Source: Muraenolepis orangiensis (lineage: Eukaryota; Chordata; Actinopteri; Gadiformes; Muraenolepididae). Taken from it: a stretch of 64,000 nucleotides of DNA. The position numbers and the translations under genes were made by a program. The stretch is from NCBI GenBank assembly GCA_027704905.1, contig CM051007.1, positions 15,484,791 through 15,548,790 on the forward strand, read 5' to 3'. The first letter of the stretch is position 1; each line of letters opens with the position of its first letter. This document shows, piece after piece, positions 44,977 through 56,404 of the stretch. A model generated the notes under the pieces. The model was not told the origin of the DNA and searched no databases. It worked only from the letters and a program-made list of their open reading frames with translations.

Positions 44977-45254
44977 TGTTAGGCGGAGTGCGTTGCGGTG
45001 GAGATTTAATATAACTCAGTAGTAGACAGCTTTATTTAACCTTCACTAGGCATATTTATTTATGTCGTGGTAGGAGAGATGCGGTTGTGCTGCCGCTCTG
45101 TATTCGATCCAAACAACATCTAACCGGATAAGGTAGAGGCCACAGGTAGTGCGAGGTATAGTCAGTGACGTCACGTCCTGGACGCACTGCACACAACATT
45201 GCCCTCTACAGGACACAATGAGCAAGGGCGCACATAATGGTACAACATTTAACA
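44977..45254 (-). repeat. Copia 5' LTR
   Basis: 278 bp, TGTTAGGCGG...CATTTAACA on plus. Nearly identical to the other LTR (38636-38868 plus 40579-40621), with a small difference at the GCACTGCACAC / GCACTACAC position. It holds TTTATT (AATAAA on minus) near 45032 and 45056. Confidence 0.95.
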
Positions 45255-45779
45255 GCTACAGCATAATCTGCTGGTGGACCCCAAGGCCCACTAGGACATA
45301 GAGATGTGTTAAGCTGTTCCAGATGTGTAGGTGTTGGTGTGCCTTCAGGCCCTTGTAATGGTGCCTTTAGGCTGGTTTTCAACGGTATCCTACGGGATGT
45401 AACATGAGCTATAACGTAGGGAGTAGTGCCGTGAAATGTTGTGCAAGCCAAATACGACCCCCTTGGGGGTTTGAGCCATAAACTTATGACGTGACGATGA
45501 AGACACCGTGACCAACCAGAGTGCTGGTTGTACCTCAGACCAATAGTATTAAGTTGATGTTTGTTACTTTGACCACTAGGAGTAGTGGTTGTTCTATGAT
45601 GCTATTGTCTATATAATGTTTGGTAAAGGAGCGCGTCGCCAGTCTGCGAATTGGCACGGCAGGCTCCATCTCGCTGCAGCAGATGCTTTCATTTGATGCT
45701 TTGTTCAATAAACACCTTGAACTTAGTATCCGGACCTCTGAGAAATATTCTTATTCCACCGAGTAGAAATTATACTACA
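45255..45779 (+). mobile_element. LTR-2, right piece (second level of the nest)
   Basis: Continues from GCTACAGCATAATC to ...AAATTATACTACA, with AATAAA near 45706. It is followed by CCCT, the duplicated target in LTR-1. Together with 38559-38635 it makes a full LTR-2. Confidence 0.92.
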
Positions 45780-46284
45780 CCCTCACCTGGGGTATATATA
45801 CCCTGGCTCCCCGGTACCCCAGTGTTAGGTCGTTACGTCATACTGCACGTTGTTCACGTTACGTCGGACATTCTGGACGGACACGCTGACGTCCCGGAGA
45901 TCCAGATCCTGTACCTACCCCGCGTCACCCGCCGGTCTCGCGTTACTGATTCATACGAGCGCCCCGGTAAATATAATTACTTGTCTGATACCTGTCGCTA
46001 TTCCAACCTCCCGGTATCGAGACTTCTGGCTCGTCCCTGATCTTCCGTCTGTCTGGTATCTGTCGCTACTCGACCTCCCGGTACCCAGACTCCTCCCCCG
46101 TCCCGGACTTCTCGCCGGTCTACTACCTGCCGGTACTCCGCGGATGGACCTCCCGGTACCCTGACTCCTGGACTGTCCCCGTTTACCCTTGTGTGTTGTG
46201 TTTACTTTGAATAAAGCCTTACGTATCGCTCCACTGTGTCTTGGTCTGCGTTCTGGGTCCCACCGACCAATCCCATTCGTGACA
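45780..46284 (+). mobile_element. LTR-1, right piece (outermost host)
   Basis: CCCTCACCTGGGGTATATATA through the AATAAAGCC signal to CATTCGTGACA. The CATTTGAC that follows is the left duplication of H1. It carries a few small deletions relative to 22188-22897. Confidence 0.92.
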
Positions 46285-46292
46285 CATTTGAC

Positions 46293-48139
46293 CAGTGGCG
46301 GCCGGTGACATCCGAAGTAGGAGGGGTGCAGGGGTAAAAAAAAATGTTTTAAATCATATATGCTGTGCAATACCGGATTTGCCCAGACGGTGGCGCCATT
46401 TCACCATGTAAACGACCGAGAGGGCTAATTAAAAATAAAAAACTATGCATAATATAAACCTCACCGTTACTCATTCTACTCTGTATTGTATATATGTATA
46501 TTGACTGAACATTCCTTTACTTACTGCTTAATTTCTTTTTTTACTTACTTTATTTTTACTGTATGTAGCACAATCAATCAGTATTCTGTATTTTGTTGTG
46601 ACAAATAATAAACAAACTTGAAACTTATGGTGAAAGAACATTTATTATATGGTGCCTAGTAGAAAATAAACATAAGAAAAAAATATGGTCTTATATTAGA
46701 AAGACTACCCAGTGTGCCATCAAAAATAATACCTAAATATGGTCTTACATTCGATTGTGCAAAAGTAATTAGAACAAAATAGAAGATAATAAAATAGACC
46801 TGATACAAGTCCTGAGATAAAATGCAATACAATGTTAAGCTTACAAATGAAAAGGTACTGGGTCCTATGTACACTACTATACAATATACAGTTTAATCTA
46901 TGTACCTATGCTATACTAACTATACAAGAACCACTTAGCAAACCAGGTTCTGGAAAACGACCGAATATATAGCCTTCCTCTGTCTGTTGCTGGTTGCTGA
47001 ATGCTGATGTCAGGCTGATGAGGTCCAAACTCTTTCACTCCGAGTTTTTCTTGCAGTGTTCGTCTTTCAAATGGTGTTGCTTTGAGGGATTTGACAGAAT
47101 TGTCCATGGTAGCTAGTGTAATGGCTGTGTCCTGTACAGAACAAAAAAAGAACAAACTTGCAACATGAGGTCTCACCCACACACACGGGTCTCAATCTCC
47201 TCTCCTCAGACAGCAAGACGCAGCAAGAACTGACTCATTAACAAATGCTTCTGAATTTAACTAATTAAATAGAATACAAATGCTTAATACATTCGACCAC
47301 AGCCTATATTAGCAGACAAACACACGGAGGACCCTGTAGCTAGCATTGGGGAAGCACGTGTCCACGATAAACTTACAAAACCCCAATCCACACCGTTTAC
47401 ATACAAATGACACAAGCTGCATGTTTATACAGCAAGACCAACATTTCTTATCCCCTTTACTTTACGTTTACATCGTCCACAATAAAAAATAAATGTAAAA
47501 CTATAACCGGGACAACAAAAACGTACCTTTCCTCAGACAGCAAGACGCGAACTGAGAGCAGAGCAGTACAGGCTTTACAAATAACTAGGTTCAACTAGGC
47601 TATGAATTGCGCATGCGTGACTGGTTTTCTTTGCTCACGCATTCACGCATGCGCCACTCAATTTGCTCACGCATGCGCCACTCAATTTGAGTCGCGCATG
47701 CGTGACTGGTTTCCTTGTTCGGGCGCAATGAAATGCGCTCCCAGAGATCGTATTCAGGACCCTTGATAGGCTACATTGCCTATCAAATTTGGTACCTACC
47801 TCAAAACCTTGACCCTTGATAGGCTACATTGCCTATCAAATTTGGTACCTACCTCCAAACCAGGTTTGGAGGTAGGTACCAAATTTCTATGAGAGTGACG
47901 TCAATGACAAACGAGGGGGGAGAATAGCACGCACAACAATGATTTATATTTGCTATATTAACGTTATTGTGCATTTTAAACACAAACATACATAAAATGA
48001 GTAATTATTATTCATTTTAAACATGTTTAGTTTATTTTTAGGGGTCAAAAAAATAAAAAATAAAAAACACTTTTTTTTTTTTTCCTCTCTCAACCAGGTG
48101 GGGCGGCGCCCCTGCGCCCCTATGGACGAGCCGCCACTG
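46293..48139 (-). mobile_element. hAT element H1, unit D copy, complete with TSD
   Basis: The termini CAGTGGCGGC / GCCGCCACTG are flanked by CATTTGAC on both sides (46285-46292, 48140-48147). The unoccupied target is in unit B at 22898. 1847 bp, nearly identical to 12609-14454. It keeps the same truncated transposase exon (ATG at 47107, minus) and the internal hairpin. Confidence 0.95.
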
Positions 48140-48537
48140 CATTTGACCATTTGAATAGGTCACCATTGACATACAAAGTAAGCAAAGTAAATATTTATTT
48201 ATTCAACGTATTTTTGGGGGAACTGCCACAACCAGAAGTAAGGCTGAACAATTAATCGAAAAAAAGTGATTTTCTTTTTGGGGTAAAATGCATAAATACA
48301 CAACCCTGTTGTGATGAAGTCACATTCAACAGATGTTCATACCATCTATCAGTCACTTTGCTGTCCTTTTTTTGTTCATTTACTGCGGGAGGGAATGGGT
48401 AGCATGCATTCCAATGTACAAATGGCAAATAAATATCTTCTATCTTGTAACAGTCTAAAAACGACCACAGATGACATACGTCAATAATGCAAATGTTCCA
48501 AAAATATTTTATATATTATTATATATATATCGCACCG

Positions 48538-50815
48538 CTAACAGGGCGGGCCAGGCTTTTTTAAGTCTGTCCAGAAAGTCACTAGCTGTTCTGAGGTGCT
48601 GAGAATGTAGGTGATGACCCGAGAGAATGTACAGCGATTGTATACATTGAGATAGGCTCTAAAGTCGTCAGGGTGTGGGGCCTGAGTGGGATGGAGTCCT
48701 AACTTTTTCATACACATTCCAATATAGGCATCTTCAATATTAAAGGGTGTGATCAATTTTGAGACCTCCACAAACCGCCTTGCCAGATCAATCGATAAAA
48801 GGTAGCCCATTCCGAGGGTGTAGGTTGGATAGAGAGGGTCAGGATACATCTCCTCAGGCACATACCATTTGGAGGACCGAGTGCGAACTACAGGTCTGTT
48901 CCACATCAGCATGCCGGTCAGGTATTCCTTCTTGGGGATCCCTGGTGCCCTTAACATTCTCACCAGATTCTCCACATTTAGGAACATATCAGAGTCGATC
49001 TTCATGGCGTACGACACCTTAGAGCACCGCGTGGCTAGCCAGTCCATAATCACCATGGTCTTGATGGTCAGATTGATGTAGCTGTCTATGAAGTCACTCT
49101 GGATCAGGTCATGGTACTGCAGGTTCTCCTCGCTGACACGCTCCTGCAACGCTGTGATGTTGCCATGGCTGGGGAGACCCAGGAGGAAGACAGTCTGGAT
49201 CAGCTCACCCTGAACCAAAGTCTCATTGCCCCACGTTTTCCGGATAGCGTCCCGAGCTTTCCTGTTACCGGGGGCCACAGGAACCACCAGAACCAGATAA
49301 GGAGTGTTGGACCTACACACCTCTGTGTCATCCAGGATAAAATGGTAGTTCCTTGGATAAGCCAAGTGGTACTGAATGGAGGGTTGGTTTGGATCAACTC
49401 GATAAAGGGGGGGCTTTGATTCTTGTTGGCTCCATTAAAATTGTTCGGCAGATATTCTGCCCATGTTTCTCTGTTTGCAGATATGTAGCTGAATGTCATT
49501 ATCACACCAAGTAGGAGGAGGAACTTAAATGTAGCCTGTAAAACGGGTTTTCTTTGATGTGTTGAAATCTCCACCACTTCCCTGCATATGGGAGAAAGAC
49601 AAAGACAATTGTAGTAGGCCTACTATTATTATATTAATTAGTATCCTGTCTGGTGACACTTTTAAATAAAATGAGCATTTAATTGTTCTCAACAGGATAG
49701 TTTTTATCCACATGCAGTGTGCCTACTGAGGGGTGCTGCCACTATCATAACATTGTCGTTGACATTACACTATTGTACTTTGCAAAATGACTCATTACAG
49801 TTACTGCACTGTACTGCACTGGATTCATGATGTTGCTGCACTACTGGCACTTTAAAATGCTTTAAAATGCTTTTTGCACAATGTACACATGTACATATCA
49901 TCCATCAATCACTTTATTTGTATTTGTATTACTTTTTTTATTGTGTATATTATTTTCATAGTATTGTGTTTAACTAATTCACACTGCGGGAGGGAATGGG
50001 GATCGCATTCCAATGTACTTGTTGCAACTGGCAAATCGAAATCTTGAGTCTTTAATCTTGAGTACATTAGACAGCATAATTAGTCGCATTATATTTGATC
50101 TAATTAAAAGCAAATGGAAAATGGACCACAGCAAAGCCCAAAGCCAAAAAAAGGACACGGCAAAAGACGGGACAGGATTTAGCGGGTCAGGTCGATTTCA
50201 AGTCATTCAGTCCTGGTTCACAATGCGAGCGTCGGACGTTATACATTTGTATTATACAACTCAGTAAAGTTGCCACTACTCGCGGTACTAGACCCATCAT
50301 ACATCACATCACACATCACATCCATCACCCAACCCAAGCTCGAAATTCATATTGAAACTCATATTGTCCTTTCATAAACGTGGAAAAAAATCAATGCACT
50401 TAATGTAGATTGCCTCGGCCCGCTTAACTTTGTTTGTACTTAAGAGGCTAACTACATATTTGTTTTACCATGTTATTTCAATATTAGTATTCACTTGAAA
50501 GGCTGTGGTTGTCAGAATGCGTGTTGGAGAATGACAACCGACATGACAACTCTACATTAATTAATTAAAACAACGGGTGACTGTGGATACAGGTGATCGA
50601 CTATCGCTATCATTTTTTAAATTGCGAGTGAAACGGTGGATCATTTACAGCTTTACTATTATTATTATTATTATTATTTTTGTGTGTGCTTTTATTCCCC
50701 CTGTGTCAACTGTTGCACCTTAATTTCCCTCGGGATTAATAAAGTAATCTGTATCTGTATCTGTATCTGTATTTACTAACCTCTCCAAGTCCTTCCCACC
50801 CGAATCTTCCTTCAT
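48538..50815 (-). pseudogene. Beta-1,3-galactosyltransferase-like copy D (one-base frameshift)
   Basis: Exon 1 is 50781-50815 and exon 2 is 48538-49581, both with intact splice sites. Relative to A, exon 2 lacks one base in a G run (49407-49413, seven G where A has GGGGTGGG). This shifts the frame in the stem region, so the anchor (49200-49577 frame) and the catalytic domain (48538-49365 frame, 275 residues) are separated. All catalytic motifs and the C-terminus are otherwise intact. A 3-nt deletion in the anchor is harmless. Copy C has eight G at this spot, so the run arose by T-to-G change and then slipped, or the base is a sequencing error. A 113-bp LINE piece sits in the intron next to the donor. 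Confidence 0.85.
50659..50771 (+). mobile_element. 5'-truncated LINE 3' end in intron of copy D
   Basis: It is flanked by TTTACTA (50652-50658, 50772-50778). It contains GTGTCAACTGTTGCACCTTA, ATTTCCCTCGGGATTAATAA and ends in GTATCT repeats. This is the reverse complement of the LINE tail at 8276-8370. The right duplication recreates the splice donor context (TTTACTAAC) next to exon 1. Confidence 0.92.
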
Positions 50816-50962
50816 CTCTCAGGTAGCCTATATAGTCTGAAACAAACTTCACGTAAAGTGCGTCTGCGCTCCCACCTTGCACCTATAGCCACCTGCAGCC
50901 AACGCTAGGCGACGTGTTTGACCTGTAAAGCAGGGAAAGGTGTGGTGAAATCCACCTGTATC

Positions 50963-51589
50963 CAGTGTGTGAACTATACCACGGTCTCCGGGGGAGCCGG
51001 GATTTTTTTGTTTTTTTGGGGGGGGGGGGGGGGGGGGGGGGGGGGTAAATGCTGATCCGTGCATTAATAGCAACAGCACAGAGAAAATCTGTTGCACACG
51101 GGGTGGTGCCACAGGTCTACATTTACATGAAACGTCCCGATGGATCATGTTCATGTCAACAGATTGCCCGAGCATGTATGGGCTACGCAAACATCAACTT
51201 GATAATAAATAATCCACGGAGCACCAATGTAACGTTTGACTGTTTAATTAAATCAACTTAAAATGACTCAAAAACAGGCTACGTTGTTTCACATGGGCTA
51301 TAGCCTATTATGGCTGTAGCCCACACAGAGCCGAACACACGCGATAAGAGCAGCCAGCCGCACCAACCATGAACAATATTAATATTAATAATACAGCTAT
51401 AGCACAACACAACCCTCTCACTGCCTGGAGAGACGCGACGCCACACACAACACAACGATGCACATAGCCCTTCTCTCATAAGTATTTTAGAGGGCTCCCC
51501 CCAAATTTCACAAACCATGTTCCCAGGGGAGCTCATGTCACCACTAGGGGAGCTATAGCTCCCCCTGCTCCCCTCCAGTTCGCACCCTG
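50963..51589. mobile_element. hAT-like non-autonomous element with 8-bp TSD
   Basis: The imperfect termini CAGTGTGTGAAC / GTTCGCACCCTG are flanked by CCTGTATC (50955-50962, 51590-51597). The empty site is in unit B (about 26157). A 28-base G run (51018-51045) is internal. It has no transposase. Its right part matches 1-359. Confidence 0.88.
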
Positions 51590-51714
51590 CCTGTATCCCA
51601 TTTGACCGACCACTAGATCAATCATTGAGATGTGCCTTCATGGTGAAGATGACGCACACTATTCAGCAGAACGTTGGCCATAATATGTCAACTGGAGGAA
51701 GGAAATGTTATGTG

Positions 51715-52640
51715 CAGGCACGTGCACACATAGACATCAAAGTGGGCTTGAGCCCCTGCCCCTTTTCTTCCTCCAGAGAAAGTGCCCTTTTTATGGGATG
51801 CTTTTTTTTATATCTTTTTTTTATTTATTTTAAATAAATGTATATATATCTTGAAGGTGAGTGGTGATGAACAAAGGACTAAGCTGCCAGTGCCTCGAGT
51901 TTACAGCTAATTTGCCAAAAGACAAAAACAAATATAGTTAACTAGCTAATGGATTAGTTAGCTCAAAGTTTAGCTAAGGCAATTTATCGTGGGCATACAG
52001 GCTAATGTACTGTACTTAAGGGCAGACACTACAGGTGAATACAGTAAAATGTGTATCTAACAACATCATCACAATCACCACATTGATATGCAAATTGGGC
52101 ATTAACTAGGCCTAATTTGCATGCATTTACCAAGGCATTGCAGGTGAAAAGACAAAACATCACCTCACAACTTCCCCAGATATTTACTTACGTCAGTATT
52201 TTCCCCTGAAATGTTATGTTTAAATATGCAGATTAGCTTTCAATCTATAGATTAATTAACACAGAGTAGTAAAATGAACACCATTTTGTTTTTTGGAAGT
52301 ACATGAAAAAACTATCTTTTTGTCTGTAATGTCCTGCCTTAAACAGAAACTTCGTAATTTTGACTATTAATTATATAAATATTAATTTGACTAGTTTGTT
52401 GTATGCTGATAGATCTTCATCATTACATGATACAGCGACCCACCCTCATATGTGAAAGGAGGGAATTGTTGTTGCACTGAAACTAAGTCCTTGTCAACAG
52501 CAGTTATTTTATGTTATGTGTGCGGGCAATTCAGGCAATTCAGTATTCTATTGCTTGGCTTAACTTTTGGTTTTAAAACATTTTTTTATAAATGATGTGC
52601 CCTTTTTCTCACTTGAGCTCCTGCCCCCGAAAATGTCTGT
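51715..52640. mobile_element. R repeat, unit D copy
   Basis: The left end is CAGGCACGTGCACACATAG and the right end TGTACACGTCCCTG (about 52636-52651), with the usual internal boxes. Like unit B it lacks the minisatellite. Confidence 0.65.
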
Positions 52641-52651
52641 ACACGTCCCTG

Positions 52652-52890
52652 TGACCCTGACCCTGACCTTGACCTTGGATGTCCCTGAAACAGCGCTGGT
52701 GACGCCTTTTGGTTTGTTTGAGTTCTTGCGCATTGGACTAAAGAACGCTGCGCATACAATCCAGCGGCTCATGGACTCTGTGCTGCGGGACCTGCCTTTA
52801 ATTCTTGTTTACTTGGACGACATTCTTATTGCCAGCACACCCAATGCAGAGCACCATGCCAACTCCCAAATAAAGTGGACTAACGGCTAA
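52652..52890 (+). pseudogene. Gypsy RT fragment, unit D
   Basis: TPFGLFEFLRIGLKNAAHT, RLMDSVLRDLPL, VYLDDILIASTPNAEHHAN, ending at KWTNG. Preceded by GACCCTGACC-type short repeats (52655-52675) that vary in number between copies. Confidence 0.85.
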
Positions 52891-52951
52891 TGGCTTTCCC
52901 GCAAACAATTTAATACAATGATGCTGATAAAAACTCATATTTCACACATGT

Positions 52952-53691
52952 TGTCACGGCCGGGTGTAGGTGCCAAGAGCAGGGAGAACAGACGTCAGAT
53001 GGTCGTCAGACTCTGGTACTGACCTTTAGGGCAATCAATGGAACTGCCCCAACCTACCTCCAAACATTGGTCAAGCCCTACATCCCAGCCAGAGCGCTCC
53101 ACTCAACTTCTGCCAGGCGACTTGTTCGATCTTCACTGATGACAACCAAGCATCGCTCTTCCAAGACCCAGCTCTTCACGGCTCTGGCTCCCCAGTGGTG
53201 GAATGAACTCCCGTCTCATGTCAGGACGGCAGAGTCCCTCGCCAGCTTCCGCAAGAGACTCAAGACCCACCTGTTCAGAGTCCACCTGGACTCTCCATGA
53301 ACCCTCCCTCTCCTTTGTGAACCCCTGACTTGCTTAAGTCCTGACATTAATAGCTCTTAGCATGTTGTATATTCTAGCAAGTGTATATCCTTAATGTTGA
53401 TAACACGCTCTTATCACAGCTACTTAAGCAGGTGACCTGGCAGTACGAAAGTGTGTTATTCATCTTGTTAATATGAATGCTTGTGAACTGCTCTATTTTT
53501 ATGTTTGCGTACCTCAGCGTTATGCTATTGTCTACTTCAACAAATGTACTCCTTGTAAGTCGCTTTGGATAAAAGCGTCTGCCAAATGCCCTAAATGTAA
53601 ATGTAAATGTAAATGGTACAGGTGCTTTAATGTCGGATCCAAGGCAGAGGTACAGACAGGGCGAATCCAAAACGTGGTCAAGGCAAGCAGA
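52952..53691 (-). mobile_element. LTR-3 copy split by L2-like LINE (unit D)
   Basis: LTR pieces 52952-53003 and 53613-53691. The LINE 3' end at 53004-53612 has ATGGT duplications and the same 77-residue C-terminal frame (53067-53300). It is the same interrupted LTR as at 37052, but truncated after GGTCAAGGCAAGCAG, where an unrelated patch begins. Confidence 0.87.
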
Positions 53692-53695
53692 ATTA

Positions 53696-54109
53696 AACCT
53701 TGACAGTCTGCGCTGGTAGGTGGTAACACAAAGTGCTCCGTTCAGCGGTATGAACAGTTCTGTCACGTACTGACAACTGAATAATTAAACACTAGCCAAT
53801 CCACAAGTGGCTACATGGAGTAGTACCTCTGAGGGGTTTAAACACTATATACAGATATACAGTCAGTTTACATGTGCTACAAAGTAAACGGACACATGGG
53901 AATTCGCATTGGCACCAACCTAATGTCAAGTGAACCAGCACTATTGCGTAACAACTCCAGGCTAAACGGCACACAGATGGTGACTAGCCCTACCCAGAAC
54001 AAATTAAAACGTGACACCTTGCCAATGATTAACAGGAAGACCAGTTGGGTTTTGCTTCACTTGAATTAATTACGAGCACGGCCTATTGTGTCCTTCAAGC
54101 TGGAGAACC
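53696..54109 (-). repeat. Inverted copy of 63080-63490
   Basis: About 414 bp that reads as the reverse complement of 63080-63490 with scattered substitutions and small indels. Landmarks are AGTCTGCGCTGGTAGGTGG, ACACTAGCCAATCCACAAG and GGCCTATTGTGTCCTTCAAG. It has no TIR, poly(A) or target duplication. It is spliced between an LTR-3 fragment and an R fragment. No gene recognised inside. Confidence 0.9.
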
Positions 54110-54385
54110 ACATTCGCCACATTGATATGCAAGTTCAGCGGTTTAATTTGCATGCATTTACCAAGGCATTGCAGGTGAAAAGACAAAACATCACCACAAC
54201 TTCCCCACATAGTTACTTACGTCAAGTCAGTATTTTCCCCTGAAATGTTATGTTTAAATATGCAGATTAGCTTTACATCTATAGATGAATTCAGACAGGC
54301 TAGTAAAACGAACACCATTTTGTTTTTTGGACTTTCCATTAGAGTGAAAGAAAAAATGGAAGCAAAATAGACCAAAATAACAAAA
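54110..54385. mobile_element. R repeat fragment, left of H3
   Basis: From the ATTCGCCACATTGATATGCA box to ACAAAATGTACAAG. Interrupted by H3 and continuing at 55654 with TGTACAAGTACATG. Confidence 0.65.
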
Positions 54386-54818
54386 TGTACAAGCAGGCCC
54401 GGCGTCATGGGCGGGCCCCATGGGGCCAGGCCCGCCCATCCAGGATTTGGGCCCGCCCATGAGAAATCAGGGATTAAAAAAAATATTATATAAAAATATT
54501 TTTTTTATTTTTTTATTATTATGTTTATTGTTTTTATTTGTAGGGATTTATTATACCATTCATTTTTGTACTAAACTATGTTGAAACATTAGTATAATAT
54601 CATTTTTTTTATTTTGCTATGAATCTCGCGATACTGGTTTTTCGCGGGGTTGAGTCGTGTGTGTTTTTTTTTAAGTGAGACGCGTCACAGCAACCTGTCA
54701 GTTTATATGTACCGGCAACAATGGATACTAGGAAGTGGTTCACCAACACTAAGAGCTCACACAAGGATTGTGTCAAGAGACACACTTCTGCTTTAAAGTA
54801 GCACGTGCAAACTGATGC

Positions 54819-55052
54819 TTAACATGTAATTTCCTCCTGATGCTCGTGCTTAAAACACATTTGCATATTGTATTTGTATATTTTCTGGCAGTATTCTGTT
54901 TTTTGCTGCATAACTAAAGCCGTCTGATATTCTATTACATCTTTAAATGTTAACAGCCTTGACTCAATACATGGTTTGTTCTTAGGTAGTACATTATGCA
55001 ACATTCTCACAGCTTTTTTCTGTAATGTAATTAAAGGTTTTAAATGACTCAT
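54819..55052 (-). pseudogene. Non-LTR retrotransposon RT C-terminal remnant in H3
   Basis: 77 residues starting MSHLKPLITLQKKAVRMLHN, ESRLLTFKDVIEYQTALVMQ. The LQKKAVR-x-N and KxxxxxxYQTAxxM pattern is typical of the region after the RT thumb in many LINEs. No flanking domain. Confidence 0.6.
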
Positions 55053-55329
55053 AGTGTATATGAGTCAGCTGCATGCTGGTTCTGCTTGTTTGATGTGTAG
55101 CGTCGCTGTCCATCCAAGGTGCTAAAATTGCGTTGTTTTTGTGCCTCTATCCTGAGCACGCAATGAAACATTTTGAGCATTGTAAATGTTATAGAGCGCG
55201 CGATTTAACATTTTGGAGCACAGAAAAATATATTTTGCAATCAAATCAATTGTATTTTGAAGAGAAATTGACTCTCAAGCCCTCAAACTCTTGCTCCAGT
55301 CCGTGCACACGCTCTCTCCCCGTCTCTCT

Positions 55330-55407
55330 CTCGCTCCACACCTCTCCACCCTGTGCTCGCTCCACACCTCTCCACCCTGTGCTCGCTCCACACCTCTCCA
55401 CCCTGTG
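55330..55407. repeat. 26-bp tandem repeat, 3 units
   Basis: Three identical units CTCGCTCCACACCTCTCCAC plus CCTGTG within H3. The Ser/Pro-rich frames across it are artefacts. Confidence 0.93.
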
Positions 55408-55653
55408 CTCGCTCAAGTTGGCACAGCGTTACAAATGGTTGGTTATGTGGCACATTTGTGGGAGAGCGAGCGTGTGCAGCAGCAGCTGAAACATTTATGC
55501 TCAAAATGTTTCATTGCGTGCACAAAAATAACGCCTAAATCTTTCGGCAACTATATGCACATATGTTACGTTAAAATGGGGTGGGGCCTGGGGGTCGGCC
55601 CGCCCTGGTAAATCAAATGCCCGCCCAGAGATGGATGTCTGCCGCCGGGTCTG

Positions 55654-56020
55654 TGTACAAGTACATGAAAAAACGATATTTTTGCCTGTAATGTCCTGCC
55701 TTAAACAGGAACTTCATAATTTTGATTGTTGGCTGCTCATTTAATTAATTTAACTATTCATTTTACTAGTTTGTTGTATGCTGATAGATCATCATACAGC
55801 GACCCACCCTCATATGTGAAAGGAGGGAATTGTAGTTACACTGAAACTAAGTCCTTGTCAACAGCAGTTATTTTATGTTGTGTGCGGGCAATCCAGGCAA
55901 TTCAGTATTCTAATGCTTGGCTTAACTTGTTTTAAAACATTTTTTTGTAAATTATGGGAAGTGCCCTTTTTCTCACTTGAGCTCCTGCCCCCGAAAATGT
56001 CTGTACACGTCCCTGTGACC
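55654..56020. mobile_element. R repeat fragment, right of H3
   Basis: Continues the R repeat from TGTACAAGTACATGAAAAAA to the right end ...CTGTACACGTCCCTG (about 56020). Confidence 0.65.
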
Positions 56021-56254
56021 CTGACCTTGACCTTGACCTTGGATGTCCCTGAAACAGCGCTGGCGACGCCTTTTGGTTTGTGTGAGTTCTTGCGCATTGG
56101 ACTAAAGAATGCTGCGCATACATTCCAGCGGCTCATGGACTCTGTGCTGCGGGACCTGCCTTTAATTCTTGTTTACTTGGACGACATTTTTATTGCCAGC
56201 ACACCCAATGCAGAGCACCATGCCAACTCCCAAATAAAGTGGACTGACGGCTAA
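56021..56254 (+). pseudogene. Gypsy RT fragment, last copy
   Basis: TPFGLCEFLRIGLKNAAHTF, RLMDSVLRDLPL, VYLDDIFIASTPNAEHHAN, ending at KWTDG. Same deletion and stop as the other late copies. Confidence 0.85.
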
Positions 56255-56312
56255 TGGCTTTCCCGCAAACAATTTAATACAATGATGCTGATAAAAACTC
56301 ATATTTCACACA

Positions 56313-56404
56313 TGTCACGGCCGGGTGTAGGTGCCAAGAGCAGGGAGAACAGACGTCAGATGGTCGTCAGACTCTGGTACTGACCTTTAGGGCAATCAAT
56401 GGAA
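56313..56404. mobile_element. Remnants of LTR-3 and inserted LINE
   Basis: About 50 bp of LTR-3 start (its first TG lost) and about 40 bp of the LINE (CGTCAGACTCTGGTACTGAC), cut off where R sequence begins at CATTGATATGC. Confidence 0.75.

Larger units (their letters stand above)
38636..45254 (-). mobile_element. Ty1/Copia retrotransposon, complete with both LTRs
   Basis: It is flanked by GCTAC (38631-38635, 45255-45259). LTRs are 44977-45254 (5' LTR, 278 bp) and 38636-40621 (3' LTR, carrying a hAT insertion). LTR ends are TGTTA...TAACA. Next to the 3' LTR is a purine tract (GAGTGGGGG on the minus strand, 40622-40630). Next to the 5' LTR is a primer site matching initiator-Met tRNA anticodon sequence. 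The order gag, protease, integrase, RT, RNase H is diagnostic of Copia. The LTRs differ at only a few bases outside the insertion, implying recent activity. The single reading frame is split by four one-base shifts. Confidence 0.96.
54394..55653. mobile_element. hAT element H3 with 8-bp TSD
   Basis: The termini CAGGCCCGGCG / CGCCGGGTCTG are flanked by TGTACAAG (54386-54393, 55654-55661), splitting an R repeat. Positions 54720-54800 keep a start-like peptide (MDTRKWFTNTKSSHKDCVK) reminiscent of the N-terminus of TTF-finger hAT transposases. A LINE RT remnant (54819-55052) and a 26-bp tandem repeat lie inside. Confidence 0.9.
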
